The position numbers were made by a program, and so were the translations under genes. A DNA stretch of 64,000 bases from Rhabditoides inermis (taxonomy: Eukaryota > Nematoda > Chromadorea > Rhabditida > Rhabditidae), in NCBI GenBank assembly GCA_963966185.1, contig CAWZYM010000398.1:532501-596500 (forward strand). Direction: 5' to 3'. Positions 38,774-51,952 of this stretch are shown in pieces (position 1 is the stretch's first letter; every line of letters begins with the position of its first letter). The notes below the pieces were generated by a model. That model did no database searches. It was not told where the DNA came from and saw only the letters and a program-made list of their open reading frames with translations.

Positions 38774-41700
38774 ATGCTCAGGGCTGCAGCTGTGAGTTTC
38801 ATAATCACCAAAGACTGTATTTGATTCACGTTCATCTTGCAGAAGACACAAGTGCAGCAGGGTCTGCGCACCTACTCTTCGGTCGTCACCAAGAAGAAGT
38901 GAGTGGTCCCACCGCGCTGCGTTTTGTTTTTGTTGTTTTTTCTGTCATTGTCATGCACATGTGCAGGAGCGGCGGCGGCAAGCTGCTCGCTCTGACTGGA
39001 GTGGCTGTGGCCGGTGCCGGTGGTGTCGTCGGCTACGCATACGTCGATCCCGCATTCCGCCAGCAGGTACGCTTCTATTGATTGATTTATTGATTGACTT
39101 CTTTTTCGATCTATATTGGTTGTGTTAAATACCTTATTTTTACTGTTTCTCATTGATTGATTGATTGATTGATGATTAATTGATTACAGGTGGAGTCGCA
39201 GGTGCCGCAGCTGAAGCCCGTGTTCGAGCAGATTCTCGGTGATGCCAGTCTCGAGTGCGTTTTCCCAATAAAGTGATGTCGTGTGCATACGGGAATTTCA
39301 GCAAGACACAGAAGGAGCTGGGCGACAAGGTGACTCAGATCAAGGAGTCTATCCTGCCGTCGAAGAAGGCCGCCGACGACGACGTGCCCGCCCCTCTTGT
39401 CAAGGCGGGGGCTCTCAGTTCTACTGGTTTCTGTGATAGCTTTGTGTATTGATTGAATTATTGATTGATTGATTGCAGCTTCCGCCGATCGAGAAGAAGG
39501 CTGCGGTGAACGTGGACGCGGTGGACGTTCGCAAGGACGTCACGCCCCTGCCCAAGCCCACCCCCCAGCAGGCCAAGCAACTCAACAAGCGTGCGTTTCA
39601 CTCAAAATCAATCATTTTTTTCAGAATCGCTATATCTTGACTATACAACACGTCTACCACTCACTTTCTGTTTATGGTTATACTCGTCGCCAGAGAGATA
39701 GTTTTCGATCTACCTCACTTGCAGTTCGAAATACGGTGCCATAACCATCTGCCTCTCTTGTTTTGCGCGGTATTGCCAAAAGCTGACTCTCCTTCTTCCT
39801 CTGATCTACCTCACCGGGCGCAACTTATTGCGAGCAAAGAAGCATAAATACCTTTGCATATTTCAGAGCTCGAGGACCGCCTCATGTCTGCTATCCAGTC
39901 GGCCGAGAGCCGCGTCAAGGTATGGTTCCGTTTGATTTCATAATTTTATTGTTTGATCGTTTCGGCTGTAAGAACACGAAACACATAAACATCAAAAGTT
40001 GAAAGGGGCACGTGCTCATTTCGTATGGTGTAATTGTCTACATTTCATCATTGTCTCAACTTGTAGGTGGCGACTGACGCGAAGATCCGCACGATCGAGG
40101 CAGTGAACCAGCACGCGGCGCAGCTCAAGCAGACGGTCGACGACGCCCACAACGCTGACTGGGAGAAGGCGAGTTATTTATTGATTGATTCATTTATGCA
40201 TTCATATATCGATTCATTGATTGATCAAGTAAAAACTTGATACTTGATTGATTATGATTATGATGTGCAGGTACAGGTGTTATACTTGATTTGCAGGTGA
40301 CGGTGGCGCTGCAGAAGGCGGAAGGTTTCTCGCGCGGCGACGGCCAGGCCGAGACGGACGGACGCAACTACATCGACTCGCTCAAGAAGGTGCGGTCTCT
40401 AGAATCTGAATCTGACGTAGTTAGTAGGTATTATATCTTTATCTGCCAAGAGAAATTGGAGACTGAGACACAGTGACAAAACATCTACTCAGGAGGGTTG
40501 TTTTGGCAAAATGTATGTATTCACTTTTGTATGACGTCATCCAATCGCTGTTTCAGATCATCGCTGATGGACGCACGAACCCGGCGACGGCGCAGAACCC
40601 GCTGCTGCTCAACGCCAACGAGACGGCCAACAAGCTCAACCATCAGCTGGATGAGCTCAACGGACTCGTTTCCAAGGTTGGTTTATAGAAGACTATCACT
40701 GCAATTGTTTATCCAAAATTGCATATCCTGGCGCTAAGCGCTGGGAGAAACACAGTTTACCTACGGAGATGGTGGGGTCGAAAATCGATTTAAGTAGTAC
40801 GTTTTCAGGCCCGCCAGGAGTCGCAGATCCTGTGTCAGTACAAGGACCTCATCGATCGCAGCCGACAACAGTTTGCGCTCGAGCTCAAGGTGAGTTTCCT
40901 TTTTTTTAAATTCAGGATGTTTTACTGTTTGAGTTATTCGAACACCAGTCGGAGTCGCGCCTACGGCGCTCCTCCTCCTGGTTATGTGAGGATGATTTCG
41001 CAATCACATGCCCTCTCTGAAAAGAGTGCAAACCCGGCGCGCCTCACATGCTGGCGCCGGCTGGGGGTATATAGAGAGTGTCGCATGAGCGTCACTTACA
41101 GACAGACGGACATTGTGTTTTCTATATATTAGGATCTTATTCGAAACGCTCAGTTTGGAAGATTTATAGTGTTGATTATGGGCTCAAACGAATTCTCTAT
41201 TGCTACTTAGTAACTACCCTCATAAGTACTTTCTCGCTTGCAGTCGATCCTGCCCAACGTGGACGTGCACGCCAAGGAGCAGACGCTGAACGAGGAGGAG
41301 CTCAACGCGCTCATCGCCCACGCCCATCTCAGGGTAGACCAGCTCAGACGGCAGCTCGCCGACCAGCAGGTAGGGGGATTGGTTACTATACATGTTTTAA
41401 ACTACTATTCATAATCCTTATCCGTTGAAACCTTTTGTGTGGTATGGTACGATGGTCTGGTAATGGATAATGTTATAATTACCAACAATGCGTTTTGAGC
41501 TGCGCGAGGAGCAGCACATTGCGCGTGCGATCGAGGAGCAGCGGAAGGCGGACGAGCAGCTCGCCAAGGAACAGCTCGACAGGCACGCATTACCATTTCC
41601 TCTTTCATCCACTACCACTAGCACTAGTTTACTATCTGCGCTTCGTCATCACACTATTTGTAGTTGTTTTCATGTGTTAGGTTTTCGCACGTAGTTGTTA

Positions 41701-44700
41701 GTCTTTGATTGTTTGATTGATTGAGTTGCTAGTCTGATCATCTCGTTTCAGGGAGGTTGAGCGCGTGCGTCAGCAGCAGGAGATCGACGTGGAGAGGCAG
41801 GTGAGTGCGACGAGAACGGAGGAGATCAGGAGATGTACATGTGTAAAAATCAAATCAACTATTTAATTGGTATCGTAATTTCATGAATCATGATTTCTGA
41901 TCGTCGCTGTCACCTGTGACGCCAACGTAGCCACTCCACTCCAAATGAACGTTTTTTAGAATTGGAACAATATCATGTATACATGTCAGGTGATGAACTC
42001 TCGCTCGTCGATGCAGACCGAGCTCGAGTCGCAGCTCAAGCGCACCACCAGCGCCCACGCAGAGCACCTCGAACAGGTATGTCGAATGTTGTTTGTTTGT
42101 TTGTTCGTTTGTTTGCACTGACGTTGTGTATCTAGCTATTATGTTTTACTTTCTGTTATTCTATTTTCTTTGACATCCGCTCATTGTTGTTGTTTTATAT
42201 TGACTCATTGTTTGTAGGTGATCCGCACACAGCGCCAGCTCTTTGAGATTGAGCACAGCCAGAAGGTGGAGGAGGTGGGTGCTAAAGCGCAGTGTTCAAA
42301 GTACAGTAATCAGCGTACCGGAAGTGGTCGCACCCCTGTCTCGTCGTTGTTGTTGTTCACATCTCCCCTCTAGGCGATCCTCTCTGAGCGCGAGGCGCAC
42401 TCTCGCCACATTGGCGTCGCCGTCTCCAAGCTCGAGGGAATCGAGCACGCACTCACTGAGCGCACCGCCCTGGTATGTATATGTATTTTGTATATGTTTG
42501 TTTTCTATGGGAACTATTTTTTTTAAATTAAGTTCTGGTATGTATTTTGTATGTTTGTTCTCTATGGGAACGTATTATAAGTTTCCGAAAATCGGCCCCT
42601 TGTGGTTTCGAGCACACTCTGCACACGTATCGCAGTGGTTTCGGTCGCGGCGACCTCTCCTCTCTCTGAATGTGTGTGCTGTGTGCAACTTGGTAACCGC
42701 ATCCGCGTGCGAGCGCCGCTCCCTCCGCCGCTCCCTCCGCTGCCACGCCATCTCCCAGCCGCTCCTCTTTTTTGGGGCGGACAGCGATTGCCGGTTTGCC
42801 TCCCGCGCTCGCCGCCGCTGCGCGACATTTGATAGCCGGAAATTCGAGTTCGCACTGCACCGCTTCTGCCATTCTCCTCCCCGCGCCGACCATTTTGACC
42901 GACTAGGGTTTCAGGTGTAGCGTTTCTGAATGGAAATGACGTCTTTAGTCGGAGATGGGAATCTGGGATGAGAAAAGAACGGGCGGAAGTGGGAAAATAT
43001 TAAAAAAAAGTTTGGAATGGTGAACAAAAGAAGAAAGATAACGTGGTGTTGCAGGACGCGGAGAACCGTCGCGCCAAGCAGTTTTGGATCGCGTGCCACA
43101 ACCTTATCGACACGATCAAGGTACGTGTTTGGTTTCGAGTGGCAAGATAATAAACGTATCGTCTCGTATCGTAAGCTGTCAGTTGTTGGCTACTGTACAT
43201 GTCCTTGTGTTCAGCACGGCAACCGCTCGTCGAGTGATATGGAGCAGCGTCGCGTGCCCCTCGCCGACAGCCTCGCCACCCTCCAGCAGGTAATAATAAT
43301 AAGTATATTACCGTGTACATATGGAGAAACAGTACAGCATAATGATCAATGTCGTACGGTATACGTACGGTAAGCCACCCTGCAGCAGGGGGGAAGGTTT
43401 TGCTTGATGTGTGCCTGTCGTAGGTGAACCCGGACGACGCGTTTGTCAAGAGCATCGCCGCTGCCTTCCCCAAGGACGTGGTCTCGAAGGGCGCCTATTC
43501 CGAGGACGACATCAAGAAGCGCTTCGACAAGGTATGTTGCTGATTGTTGGCGCTCAATCTTTGGCGTGTCGTGAGTGGCGAAGGCCTGAAGGCTCGTACG
43601 TGCCGGCACCTCACACACACGCATACGGCGTCCGGGGGGAAATCCGAGCTGTCCAGTGTCCAGATTCACATTAGGATCAGATGCGGTTGGTGCGTGCGCA
43701 CCGCGTTTGCCGTTCCCCGTCTTCTCTCCATCTCTCTCGTCCCTCTCTCTCCTGCCACGCCGCCCCAATCATGAATTGGCGTCGCCTCTATCTCTCTATC
43801 TCTATCTCCCTCTCTCTCTCTCGTTTAAAGATAGTCGTTTTGACGCGTCGTTTTATGCGATGGTTCCGTTCGTGATCTCTCACGCACAAAAGAAAGACGA
43901 GGAGAGAGAGGGGGGAGAGAGATGGAGACGGGAAGAGAGTAATGGAGGAAGCTATAAAGTGTTACGATGTTACGTGTATCACTCTGGCTCGCACATGCCG
44001 TCTGGCGAATTCGACACAAGTCATACGCACACGAGTCTAATGGATTTTGTTTGCAGGTCTACTCTACCGGCAGGAGTGTGGCGCGCATTGATGGATCGGG
44101 AGAGGTGAGCGGGACTATGACATCATGCATCCACATGACATCCACATGACTGTGCAAGGAGCGAATGGGTGTGGAATCATCACTTCTTGCACCTACATTA
44201 GCAACCGTACCTATGTCTGACGTGTCTTTTATTTGGTTGTTTGCAGACGACGCTGACACAGTATGCGTGGTCGTGGGTGCGCAGCGCGTTCCTGGTGGAG
44301 CTGCCGCGCAACTACTCTGACCGCGACGCCATCGATCCCGCTTCCATCGACAACATTGAGGTACGGTAGACTGTGGTGTCTGGTCAAGCCTTGTTCTTGT
44401 TGTGAAGTGTGGTCCACAGAGTCTAAATCCCCTTGTTGTTGATGCCCTATTGAAAGCACAATGCGCCTTCCGCCCCCTCTGGGGAGATTCAATAAGTAAT
44501 TTTGCGCGCTTCTCGCTCGCCGCACCCGCTCCGATTTGGGTGGGAGCGCTTTTTGGCGTCTTTGAAGCATGACGCATGGCTTTCGTGTCGGCCATTCATA
44601 TGAATCGGGCAACGAGATGGAGAGAGAGAGAGAGAGAGAAAGAGTCGGCCCTCTCTCTTTCTCTCTACCGGCTGTAATTGGGTAATTTGGCAATTTCTCT

Positions 44701-44781
44701 TGGCCGCATGAGGTTTGCGCGCCCTCGCCGCGCGTCGTCCGGGTTTTTGCGCCGAGACGCCAATTGCTTCCTCTCTTTCTT

Positions 44782-44829
<48 letters not shown>

Positions 44830-45251
44830 CCATCTCCCTTCTCAGTTTCTCGGATTGGAAGTTTGCGTTATGGGCCTAGTAATCCTATAAGCCGCCAATA
44901 CAGTGTACACATTACCATGATTCTTTCAGGTGCTTTCCCGCGCCAAGTGGTTTGTGGAGCGTGGCGATTTCGAGAAGGCGATCAAGCTCTCGCACCTGCT
45001 CAAGGGAGAGCCGGCGCTGCTCGCACAGGGATGGATCGAGGTAGGGTTTTTTTACCTCCATATCAGCTTATCACTTATCAAGTAATTTGATTAAGTGGTT
45101 AGCAAGTGTCTCTTTCTATCTGGCCACATTCATCATGCTCCATGCTCATCCTCTACGTATTCAGGACGCTCGCCACCACATTGAGAGCCGTCTTCTGGCG
45201 CAGATGCTGGTCGCTCACGCCGCCGTCTCCTCGATCCGATCCACCTACTAG
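38774..45251 (+). CDS. immt: MIC60 / mitofilin, inner-membrane MICOS subunit, 670 aa
   Basis: MIC60 anchors the MICOS complex that shapes crista junctions in the mitochondrial inner membrane. Twenty-four exons, all in phase: 38774-38791, 38843-38898, 38967-39066, 39190-39254, 39302-39404, 39479-39590, 39867-39919, 40067-40168, 40297-40389, 40557-40676, 40809-40889, 41244-41369, 41500-41582, 41752-41800, 41990-42076, 42218-42274, 42374-42472, 43055-43120, 43215-43289, 43424-43531, 44057-44104, 44247-44360, 44930-45040, 45165-45251. The N-terminus ([20 protein letters not shown]) is a matrix-targeting signal; one helix ([20 protein letters not shown], residues about 30-50) spans the membrane. 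A long coiled coil follows, and the conserved C-terminal mitofilin domain ends the protein ([46 protein letters not shown]). Length fits nematode MIC60. Three introns (at 39405, 40169, 41583) start with GC. Confidence 0.93.
44771..44827. repeat. (CT)n microsatellite in a MIC60 intron
   Basis: A clean CT run after a TTTC-type start, inside the 569-bp penultimate-but-one intron. Confidence 0.9.
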
Positions 45252-45799
45252 CCACCCTCCGATTCCCCTAGCATACACGTTGAGATACATAGGTTTTAGC
45301 ACACAGCTCCTGTAAAGAACGCCTCCCCCCGCTTGCGACGAGTATTTGTATCCCCCTTGAGCCCTGTGTATCCATAGGATAGTTGTCACGTTGAGAGAGA
45401 AATATTTATACATTTTGATATACATAAAACTGATTTATTAGCAACGAGTGTGGCGAATATGAAGTGTAGTGGTGACAAGCGATAGGAGGAGACACGCGGT
45501 TTGGGTGTTATGACAAGTGTACGTGGTTGATTGGTTGATCGCGGCGGCCCGTAACGGTTGAGAGATGGGTGAGAGACATGTAAACGTGTGGGTAGGCAAG
45601 TGTGTGTTGGGGGAGTCGGCTATGTGACTAGGCGGACTAAGTGGAATGACTAGCAGAACGGCAAGTGCGCGGCGAGAGACACGTCTAGTAGTTGGAAGGC
45701 AAAGCGGCGTCACACGTCCGAGCAGTCTGGATTCGGCGAGAAGCTGCCGTTGCGACGCCTGCAATGCGGGTGGTCCTCTTAGCAATCCGGTTAATTCAC
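45252..45799. other. Convergent 3' intergenic region
   Basis: It holds the 3' ends of MIC60 (+) and the amine receptor (-); no further gene seen. Confidence 0.5.
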
Positions 45800-46099
45800 T
45801 CACGTGGGTGGTCCGAAGCGGGCGGCAAACGAGTGCTGTCGGAGAGTGTGTTGTAGAGTGGCGAATCGGCAGCATAGCATCTCCCGAAACGGCACCCGGA
45901 ACTCTTTGTTGTATTTGCAGTAGATGAGCGGGTTGAGCATACTGCAAAAACTAATTCAGTCACCTCATCTTCGAGTCGGAGCAATGCTTGTTCGGAATGC
46001 ATTCCGTAATGTGTTATGGTATGCACAGACTGTAATCTAGGGATTCCATTGTGTGTGCATGCAGCTGCCAATATTATGGTGTGCATTTTTGCGGGAGTC

Positions 46100-46151
<52 letters not shown>

Positions 46152-49100
46152 GAATGCCTCGCCTGTTGGAGTAGCCGAGCCAGAGGGTGAGTGTGTCGAG
46201 CCAGGGAGGCACGCGCAGACCCGCCGCCGGCTTGAGAAGAGCCAAAAGGAAGAACGGCAGCCAGCAGAACACGAATACTGCAAATACACTGTTAATGTCA
46301 GACTCTTATAAGGTTATCAGATGATCTTATAATCGTAAAAGTTATAAGATTCTCTTATGCTTCGCTAGGTTGTTCGTTTTTTGTTCAGTTTTGCTCCATT
46401 TCGCTCGGTCAACACGAACAAGGGAAGTGGTGACGCTATGATGGTGACACTGTGAGTGTCATTCAGAAAGTTATAAGATTCTCTGATGCTTTTCGAGACT
46501 TTTCCATTCCATACTCACCGGACATGATGACTCCGAGCGTCTCGCGCGCCTTGCACTCGCTCTTCTCGTGCCGCGAGATCTGCATCTAGACACACGCTCA
46601 CGTCAATCACTTTCCCCCACGACCCATAGGTGACGCCGACCATTAAGAGTCTCTCTCTCTCTTAATGGTCCGCGTTAGCCGGGCTAATAGTCCCCCGCTC
46701 TAATCCATGGCGACCCACCGCGGAGAGCTTGACTGCGTGTAGAATGGCGCTCGGTCGATGGGTCTTCTTCTTCAATGGCGGCGTCAGCCCGTCCTTCTCG
46801 ATCAGCCCTGCAATGTGCACTTCTTCGTTTTCGTTTTCCCCTAGTTCTTCTGTGTTTATGTGCGCCGCATAGACTTTCCCAGATCACGAAAGTTGTTGTG
46901 CCTCCGAAATCAATTTCTCTCATAGAGTCCACATGGTCGCATTGAAAGCACATACACGCAAAACGCATAACGCCCCCTACAGGATGCGTTCTTGCACGGC
47001 CGGCAGTCAGTGGGCTCGATTCCCCTCTCTATAGTGTTTCCCGGCCGCCGAACCGCAGACGGCGAGCGCGCGTCTCATATTTCCACCAACGGGATGGGCA
47101 AAAGTCCGAAAGAGTCGCGGTGAGGCTAAAACTGGCGAGCGCGCGCGCGGATTTTGTTTCACGAACTGCGCAGTTGATTACGCAGACTGGTGTAATCAAA
47201 GGGGGGCGGAAAGGTGACGTACCGGATTTCTCGAAGATGTGGTGTTTGTCGGACGCGTCGTGCTGGCAGACAGAGAGGAGGCGGTCCTGTGCGGCCAGCC
47301 GCTTCGCCGCGCGCCATATCTGCACGTACAGGATGAGCATGATGAGCGTCGGCAGGTAGAACGAGATGAGCGTCGCGTACACCTGGTAGCCGAGGTGCTG
47401 GATCACCTGAACGAACAGACATTATGGGTTATGGGGCAAGTGAAATATGTCACGTCTTGTATTTGCTGCACTGACTACATTCTCCTCGACGCGGGCTGAC
47501 TGGGAGTGAAATAGGTCACGTCTCGAGTCTCGTCTCTAGACTCTCTAGACGGTTTACGAAAGTACTGAGCGGCGAGAGTGCGTGAGACATGTTATGAATG
47601 ATGTGGGCCGAAAATATTTACTCTCAACAAAAACGCGACTGCTGTTGTTATACTCGTTTATTCCCGAATCGCACCTGGCCATTTTTTACCCGTGGCTGAG
47701 TCGATATCAGATTACCTCTCTCGCGCTATTAGACATAAATGAGCCGTGTGTGTGTGTGTGTGTGTATATTCCTTCCTCCTCCCTCTTCCCTCTTCTCTAA
47801 ATTATAGGCGGCCCGTTTGGTATCCACGCGCCGATTCGAAATGGTCCGTGGGCGGCGTGGCGCGCAAGAAAAAGTGCGGAAGGAGGGAGAGAGAGAGTAA
47901 ATTGACGCGGTGATTTGTGCGAGAGTGAGATGATGCGAGGCGACAAGCTGCGTACCTGGCAGGAGGTGTCGTCGTTCTGCGAGGGATCGTGGAGGAGGGA
48001 GGTGGCGACGAGGGAAGAGAGCGAGACTAGCGCTGCCACCAGCCACACCACTACAATGTAGCAGCGCATGCGGCGAGAAGTGCGCACTGCAGAGTACCTG
48101 AAAGAGAGCAACACCTGATCCACTTCTTCAAACGTTTTTTCCCCCGGATAACAACCTGCGTCAGACGTTTTAACTACTACTAGCGGGGATTTCCCCCTAC
48201 CCGCCAACAACTCGGCCGGCTAGTGACTTGAAAGGGTTGTTTATTTGTTTGTTTACGCGTCTGCTTTAGTATAGCCGCCGCGGCGGCGCGTTTCATTAGT
48301 CAGAAGAAGACTGCAACTGCAACCTGTGCGTCTCATGTGAATACGGAATACGGGATGATGATACCGTGACGGCATACCTGAGTGGCCGCGAGATGATGAG
48401 GTAGCGGTCGACGGATATGACACACAGATTGACTATGGACGCTGTGCACAGGGTCAGGTCGGCGGTCGTCCAGAGACGACACGCGGCGCGACCCAGCGGC
48501 CAGCTGCAAATTACCTGTTACAAAGAGTTTTACGCAAATCAGGCTGTCTGCGAGCCGTGCGTATGATCCTGAACGGTAAAACGATGATCGATTCAGAGAG
48601 AGAGAGAGAGGGGTGCGGAAGACTCTCTGGATTCTGGATGATCGTTCTATCAGATTAGATGCGCGCGTCTTGCGCGCCCCATTATCTCCCCTTCTCCAAC
48701 TCTCGGTCGCCTGGTGACACGCACGGGGGGAACGACTGAGAAAGAGAGAGAGAGAGAGATTGAAAAAAGCCGTATCGCTTTCTGCACAAACGACTTGGAA
48801 ACGAGGAGGGCCAGAGGCACTCTCTCGTAGTAAAAACGGACGTGGAGGAAGGGGGGGGGGGGAGAGGAAAAAGGGCGAGAGAGTATTGAGAACCTCTTGC
48901 GATTCGATTCCGCTGCGCGTTTGGCAGCAGCAGGAAATTGCGAGCCGGCGAACCGGTGGTAGACTACTACATAGATATATGGGATCTACAAGATTCCAGA
49001 TATCCCACCTGGGATAGATGAGGTCGACGGCGGCGAGCGGCATTACGATGAGGCCGACGAAGAAGTCGGCGACAGCCAGCGACACCTGAAGACGTGGAGC

Positions 49101-49433
49101 GGGTCACTTCCGGTCTCACACACATGGCCTCCCACGTGTGTGTGTGCTAATCTCGTTTCAATGGACTCGCCGGCTCGAAAAGACCAGCGGCGCTGTGTTT
49201 TGACTCTCTTTCTCTTTCATGTGCTTTAGCCAGAAAGGACATAGCACTTGCACGGCAGGCAGACCTCTCGAGCCTGCGCGCTCTATTATTAGAAGGAAGG
49301 AACGAGAGGCATACCAGGAGGAAATTGGCGGGTGTCTTGAGCTTGCGTACGAGGAGCACGGCGAGGCAGACGAGCGCGTTCCCGACCAGCGTCCCCACCG
49401 TGAACAGCGCCGCCACGAACGGCAACAGCATTC
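45800..49433 (-). CDS. Biogenic-amine-type G protein-coupled receptor (class A)
   Basis: Nine exons: 49433-49315, 49085-49009, 48503-48378, 48097-47956, 47406-47223, 46807-46719, 46585-46519, 46277-46163, 45941-45800 (TGA). From ATG 49431 they give 352 residues with phases agreeing throughout. Landmarks: helix 1 GNALVCLAVLL, helix 2 SLAVADFFVGL, Cys73 and the helix-3 Asp80 (TTADLTLC) that binds the amine, DRY at 97-99, ECL2 Cys (TSCQ), helix 5 ISFYLP, helix 6 CWLP at 272-275, helix 7 NPLIY at 309-313, and a C-tail with a CC palmitoylation site (EMLCCRF). Ligand (octopamine, tyramine, dopamine or serotonin) cannot be fixed. The N-terminus is very short, and an acceptor (gttgcag) stands just before ATG 49431, so an upstream exon may be missing. 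The exon-8 donor is GC. Confidence 0.85.
46102..46151. repeat. (CA)n microsatellite in receptor intron
   Basis: About 25 CA units just inside the last intron of the amine receptor, beginning about 12 bases from the GC donor. Confidence 0.9.
47746..47765. repeat. (GT)n microsatellite
   Basis: Ten GT units in a receptor intron. Confidence 0.8.
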
Positions 49434-50649
49434 CTGCAACGCTACTTCCTTTGTTGAGTTTTTGTATAACAAGCAATGTGTTGTCCTCTGCCAATGTTGA
49501 GTACGAGGAAAGCGCCGGACAACACGTTGTTTGTCATGGCGTAGTTACAGAGTCTCTCATCAAAACCTAATCAAAAATACTGCGTAATGACAAGTAGTAC
49601 AATACAATCTACTGGAATGGCATAGACACGCGTGAACACGAGGCCGGAAAAGGCGGACCACAGAGAGTCAACCGCACATACGCCGTTTGACATTCAGAAT
49701 TCAGACAATCGCTCTAACATCTAGCACACACATCATCAGCCATTCGACGTGAACATCGAGCGACATACGGGATGAAGCTACGAAACGATGAAACAGGGAA
49801 ACAGCGACACTCCACAATTGCTTGGAACGCGGCGTGCAAGTGATTCAATCAGCATGATATGCATACACACACTTGCACTGCACACCACACTAGCAACAAA
49901 CACTCGCAATGCAGTGAAGTCGAGAGCAAAAATACTCGAGATCCAAGAAGCAGACAAATGTATAGCCACAAGAGGGGAGGAAGATGTTACGCAGAGGAGA
50001 TACATGCGAGGGCTTAGAATGTTGCCGAGCCGCTCGAAATGACCATGTGCAGTTGTTCACAAGAGGGCTTGAAACACCAGCAAGAAGAATGTGCGGGCGG
50101 CGCGAGAAGTGGCCCGGAAGACCATTGATGTGTTTTGCGAGGGATGATGCGATTGATACGGAGGAAAGAGGCACGTGTGATCTCTCTGATTACTGATACG
50201 GCACCGGCGATAGTGGCATTAGTGAGGGGTTAATGAAGCGCTTTTTCTCGGCTAACAACGGCGCAAGGGCCCAACGCGTCCACCAAAATTGTAAGCCGTC
50301 CATTGTGTGTGCTCAACGTAATGCTAGAAGGGGAATTACGCCACATTCTCCCCTCTCTCTCTTTCGCGCCTCACACACACTGCTAATCGTGCCTCCCTTT
50401 TTTAGACGCCGTCAAAACACACACAAGACACAGTCAACATTCACGCATTATTATGAGAGAGATAGAGATAGATGAAGCCAGAGATGCGACGATCTGTGTG
50501 CGAGACCGCATATCGGAGGCAGCGGCATTATGCAGATTGTGGCCGGTCTCTCCTTCTCCTCCTCCTCCTCCTCCATCTCCTGCTTTTCGGGGGGCGTGGC
50601 TGGTGGTAGAGGAGAGGCGTGGCCTGCCGAGGTAACTACAATGGCGGCC

Positions 50650-50652
<3 letters not shown>

Positions 50653-50716
<64 letters not shown>

Positions 50717-50734
50717 GAGATGAGAGAGAGAGAA
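50653..50734. repeat. (GA)n microsatellite
   Basis: GA run with three ATGA interruptions. Confidence 0.9.
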
Positions 50735-51320
50735 CCTTCTCCCATTCAGCATACTACTGATTGAAACGCGTGAAGGAGTTGCGAGACGTTCTTTCATACA
50801 CTTCCTCGCATGTGCAAAAGTGATAAGAAACACAATGGCCTAAGGCGGATTGGGGCTAGAATGAGCATTGGCAACCCGGAGATTGCGTTCGCGGGTGAGC
50901 TATGGTTATGCGTGGCGTTGATGGAGTGACGCTAGGCCAGCGTCTCAGCGCCTGTTTTTGCTGCCGGCTCGTCTAACGACGGATACAGTGCATCTGATTG
51001 CGTCTGAAATGGAGGCCGAGCGCCGGGAGGCGAAGAAATGCAATTGCAGTGCAACACTGTGATGCCAGCGCACATGCGACAATCGAATGCACAGTGACAC
51101 AACACGACTTCGGAAGTTTACAAACGGACCATTCGGCCTATGCGGACCACGATGACACACCTGTCCAGAGCCGTGCTGAACCACAGCCTGATAGAGAGAT
51201 TATCGGATCAGTGAGCACTCTGTCTGCGAAAACATCTCAACTATTACACGTATGTTGATATGCCTATTCTAGTATACTCGATACTCCACTGATCAAGGAA
51301 TGTGTTGTAGAGCCAGAGAG

Positions 51321-51325
<5 letters not shown>

Positions 51326-51368
<43 letters not shown>
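51326..51368. repeat. (GA)n microsatellite
   Basis: Pure GA run of about 40 bp. Confidence 0.9.
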
Positions 51369-51372
<4 letters not shown>

Positions 51373-51888
51373 GCGCATGACCACACAACCACACACACAT
51401 ACATACACATAATCACATGCTTTGAGCGGCGGTCCGCTATTATATGTCTATATCTCAAAGCACCTCATTTCGACGCAACGACGCGCATACACACACGAAA
51501 TGCGAAAGAGGCGCGCACGCACGCGCGCGCGTGATTCGCGCCACCTGCAGCACGCTCACGCGCGCAAGTACCGCATGCCGCGACTGCCTACATCGCACAT
51601 ATTTACGAGGTGATAAAGACGCGCGAACAACGCGGCCTCATATAAATCAAAACGCATTAAATCGTGAATATCGGAATATATTGAGCGTTTTAGAACGGCA
51701 TCACGCATGTGTTCCAGAATCGCCGTCATCGTTGATGCGACTACAGTAAAGTGTTCGGAGCGAATCGATTCCAGTTGCATATAAAAATAGGGAAAACATC
51801 ACGCGAGAATGAGTGATTGATAAGATGTGTTATGGTTGGGGGGGGGGGGAGAGAGGTGACAAGACCATCTACACGCACTCTTCTGATA

Positions 51889-51890
<2 letters not shown>

Positions 51891-51925
<35 letters not shown>

Positions 51926-51952
51926 CCTCTCTCTCTCTCTCTCTCTCTCTCC
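51891..51952. repeat. (CT)n microsatellite
   Basis: Two CT runs joined by tctttctccc. Confidence 0.9.

Noticed and set aside
42528..42893. ORFs in the long MIC60 intron
   Set aside because: GC-rich chance frames on both strands; exon phases join cleanly across this intron.
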